Assembly (NCBI GenBank): GCA_947034885.2
Contig: OZ019759.1
Location: 15,254,501-15,318,500 of the forward strand
DNA length: 64,000 nt
Source: Thuidium tamariscinum
Lineage: Eukaryota > Streptophyta > Bryopsida > Hypnales > Thuidiaceae
Direction: 5' to 3'
In this document: positions 60,994-64,000 of the stretch, piece after piece
How the letters are laid out: each line of letters begins with the position of its first letter
Numbering within the stretch: the first letter of the stretch is position 1
Translations under genes and position numbers: made by a program
The notes under the pieces: model-generated
What the model was told of the DNA's origin: nothing
What the model saw: only the letters and a program-made list of their open reading frames with translations
Database searches by the model: none

Positions 60994-63850
60994 TCATTCT
61001 TCTTCCATAGAGTCATTCTCTTCATCATTGCGTTCATTGATTGTGAAGGCCATCAATGATGCCTTAATGATGCCAATTTGTGAATTTGGAATCGACACTT
61101 TCGGTTTCTTAGTGTTTTCTCGGAAACGTGGCTTCCAAGCCGTAAGAATGCAGCTCGTGCTTGACCATGTTGGCTTGATTGCAGTGTCTTCACGCCATAC
61201 ATTCCCTTGTTTCATGTCCCATCCTTCGTATGTATCCATATTAATGTGCCGATTCAACGCAGGCGTCCAATATTGAATTTTGATCATATGTATATGCCCT
61301 GGATCTGAACTTGGAGCCGTTATGGCTCTAGCAAGCCAAAATGGTTTAGGATCACCATCAGCTGGACGCACTGCTATAAAAGAACCTTCGTGCGTATCGA
61401 CATTAACACGGAATGAAGGACGTGGACGATCACGTCTACGTCCAACAAACGGTGCATCTTCTGCGTCTTCCTCATGCAATGTGCCATCTCTTTGCATTCG
61501 GTCTGTCTCATCAAGGGCAACCCTGGACGCCGGCCAAAATCCATCAAATAATGCCTCATGTACTTGAAGAGGTGCATCGAGAGCCGTACGAATGCCTTTC
61601 CAATTATCTTCCAATGCGCCATTTTTTCGCCTGAACTCTCCTGTATAATCGTCATTTGCCATTTTCTTCCAATACTCAACAAAATCGCTCAAATCCTTCT
61701 TTACGTCTAGAAGAGCCTTCATTGGTTCAGGAACTAGAGGTGGAGGACAACCTATTGGCACTTTAGGAAGCCCATCTGCTGTCTCGGACCACAATCTGAT
61801 TCCCTTGCCCCCCTCGGGCAACCACTTATCATCCGTACACGAATGTTTATATTCCATCAAAGGCCATCCATTAGAATCCTTGAAAAACTTGAATTGTTGA
61901 GATCTAGAATGACCCTCTAAGAAGTCCCCACCCGTGCCGAGGTATCCGTGTACAAACGCCTTGAAGTCAGGAACTTCCTCAATGAGATGAGGAATCACTG
62001 GATACTCTTCACAATCCATAAAGGACTTCATGAGCCTCGGTAACGTTGGGTAGTTATTTGTCTTCAATTTCGAGCTCCATCGACCAAAAAGAGCATCAAT
62101 GTCTTCATAAGTGTGTCCTACAATGAGGAAGTTAATGTACACTTCACGAAAAATGCCTTTACATACAAGCATGGAACAAAACCCAAAAACATAACGGTTC
62201 TTGTTGTCCCCTGAACAATTGTCCAACTACAATATTAATACAGGGGGAAGAGGTTTAGCTGGAAGAGGTTCATTTGGAGGTGGAAGAAGAGAGTCCAAAC
62301 AAGTTTAAGCTCCATTTAAAAGCGCCTTCGTTAAAGTAGATTGGTTATCTTCAACTGAAAATAACATGCGCGATGAATTCTTTGGCGCTCCTTCTAAATC
62401 ACGCAACAACCTTGCAATTGATCCAATAGTATGATTTGAATCGGTTGGATAAATGCCCAAACCATAGTGTGCATATCGCACATCACCATGGCCATGAGCA
62501 ATCATACCTGTAACTGCAACAGGCATTTTCATGAGGGATTCTGTCACCTTGGTCTTATGGGAGAAGTGTGGAGAAGCGGTCTTCGAGTGATCCATCTTGT
62601 CGTGAATGATGCACAACATCTTATCGGGCGCTCTTACGGATTCGTCCTGATTTCCGTAGTAGTATTTCCTATGAGCCAATTGCCCTTGATTATGGGTTTC
62701 TTTCAATTTCTCCCACTTAGATTTTGCCTCCTCACCTACACAAGCACTTTTCAATTGGTTGTATTTGTCACACAATCCACATCTAGCAAATGAATCTCCA
62801 CGAGCCTTTGCAGCAAACTCTGGAAAAGAATCACGACGAATATTGCTCAAACCACTAGAAGAAATGGGTGGCAAATTGAAGCTCGCATTTGTTTCATTGA
62901 TTGTTTTCAACTGATCACTCCAACGAAATGAGGACGGAAGAACCATGGCTGTGACCTTCTCCCCAGACTCGAGTGTTCTTGTCTTGTGGGGCATCTTATC
63001 AACATCTGACTCAATTAACTTTCGAAGTGTGGCAGTAGCTTAAAGGGTTTGGATACGGAGCTTCTTGCTTCCCAAATTTCCATGCACATCCGCTAGCTTT
63101 CCAGTTTTGGCTTTGTCTTTGTATCTATAGTATGTACATTTTGCAATCCCATGAATGATCCACCACGCAGTAGGACACACTTCTCTCTCTTTCAAGGTGA
63201 TCCACTCTTTTCCGCTAGAGTCTTTGTGGATTTGCCTATGTACCTCCAAAAGTGTCTTGTTGCGAGCCTTGTAGTCATTCCCTCCATACAAATCTGTTCG
63301 TATCGCTTGAATTTGTGCACGTGGAAAAGGTTGCACACAATTCATCTCGCAACATTTTTTTGTGGAAACTGCAGTGATAGATTCCATAGTTAAGAGAAGT
63401 TCTCTCTTCGGAGGGACCTCTGCATCAACTCTTATACGAGTGGTTTCGTACGATCGAATCCCCTTTCGAATTCTTTTCGGGTTCAAGGCCGCGTTGTACT
63501 TCTGTGTTTCATCATGGTCATATAGAGAAGCACCATCATAAAGAAACACTCTCCTAATTGGCCAAGAACGTAGTGACCACATATTTGCAGAGGGGAACAA
63601 ATCCTCGTCCAAAGACTCAGCAATATGAATGGCAACTCGGTCATCACCAAGGGACTTCCCATTCTGATCAATGACCAGCTCCGGGTCAACGTCTTGGCAA
63701 ACACCCCTTACAACATCTACCCCGTCTTCATTTCGGAGAGTGACGGGCTGCGCGACCCACTTTGCACGAGGGATTCCCTCACATAAACGAACATCCAATG
63801 GAAGTACTAGAACTGGATTAGCGAAGTCCTCAGGTCCATGGTAATTCATT
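60994..63850 (-). pseudogene. DUF7869-type element or gene, partial, three nonsense changes
   Basis: One continuous minus-strand frame of about 950 codons from the splice acceptor TTTTTTGCAG (exon starts at 63850) to the natural end in DSMEEE-stop (60994). It is interrupted by TAA at 63040-63042, TAA at 62305-62307 and TAG at 62227-62229. Each stop is one C-to-T change from CAA or CAG and the sense frame continues on both sides. Landmarks are MLCIIHDKMDHSKT (about 62620), MIAHGHGDVRYAHYG, LDNCSGDNKNRYVFGF (62226 on) and FLIVGHTYEDIDALFGRWS. These are typical of DUF7869 proteins, whose spaced acidic residues suggest an RNase H-like nuclease or integrase fold (inference). The C-terminal part has a PFWLARAI segment that may be a small chromatin-reader-like module. 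The gene starts upstream of the window. Confidence 0.75.
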
Positions 63851-64000
63851 CTGCAAAAAATGACCAATAAGAAAGTGTATCATTCGATGGACGATAAAAA
63901 ATACAGGTACGACATCTCACTACGTGCAAAAGAATCGAAAGATAACAAATGGATGCCGAACTAGATTATTATACATGCTTAAAAGAAAAGTAAGACTCAT
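63851..64000 (-). other. Probable intron upstream of the DUF7869-type exon
   Basis: AT-rich sequence ending (minus strand) in a pyrimidine-rich TTTTTTGCAG acceptor at 63851. No coding content was recognised up to the window edge. Confidence 0.5.

Noticed and set aside
16034..63042. Alternative genetic code in which TAA and TAG mean glutamine
   Set aside because: Several stops replace tryptophan or arginine, not glutamine, and frameshifts are also present. Decay of methylated transposons explains all of them better.
60994..63850. U-to-C RNA editing that would repair the stops
   Set aside because: This kind of editing is known from organelle transcripts of some land plants. The context here is nuclear-type transposons with spliceosomal introns, and the TGG-to-TAG changes in neighbouring relics could not be repaired so.

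Overview
The window looks like gene-poor nuclear heterochromatin of a land plant. The protein families (CACTA-type TNP2/TNPA transposases, a SPA/COP1-type photomorphogenesis repressor, a DUF7869-type element) and GT-AG introns point to a plant. DUF7869-type genes and ParB/amino-methyltransferase-like genes fit a non-seed plant (bryophyte, lycophyte or fern) best, but I cannot name the clade. No intact host gene, tRNA, rRNA or CRISPR array is visible. Nearly every coding trace is a decayed gene, and almost all in-frame stops I checked are what one C-to-T (or G-to-A) change makes from CAA, CAG, CGA or TGG. That is the usual mark of old, cytosine-methylated repeats.

Layout. (1) 1-9.3 kb: AT-rich filler; a GC-richer block (about 0.8-4.7 kb) with a gag-like relic on the minus strand; a degenerate tandem repeat (6.0-6.6 kb); and a minus-strand relic of an amino-methyltransferase-like gene (6.9-9.3 kb). 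(2) 9325-51743: nested CACTA transposons. The outer element A carries a broken TNP2 on the minus strand. A 3003-bp element C (12968-15970, TSD TTT) sits in the TNP2 intron. A 28,451-bp element B (20630-49080, TSD GTT) splits the rest of A. B carries its own TNP2 (minus, about 31-23 kb), a TNPA-like gene (plus, 37.5-43.8 kb) and, between TNPA and its right terminus, a captured multi-exon fragment of a SPA-type WD40 gene with introns. (3) 51.7-54.8 kb: a long inverted repeat (arms about 1 kb, spacer about 1 kb) with degenerate short tandem repeats. (4) 54.96-59.9 kb: plus-strand relic of a multi-exon gene joining a ParB-like domain to a class-beta amino-methyltransferase-like domain, interrupted by a 945-bp transposon with an exact 8-bp target duplication. 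(5) 60.4-60.95 kb: a 548-bp MITE-like element built of repeated palindromes. (6) 61.0-64.0 kb: minus-strand DUF7869-type relic running out of the window.

TNP2 cuts and joins CACTA ends, and TNPA-like proteins bind subterminal repeats, so B looks like a once-autonomous element that also duplicated a host regulator. None of the transposase genes here is intact, so movement now would need proteins from elsewhere. The most interesting points are the very large gene-capturing CACTA element, the nesting record, and the ParB-methyltransferase fusion relic.
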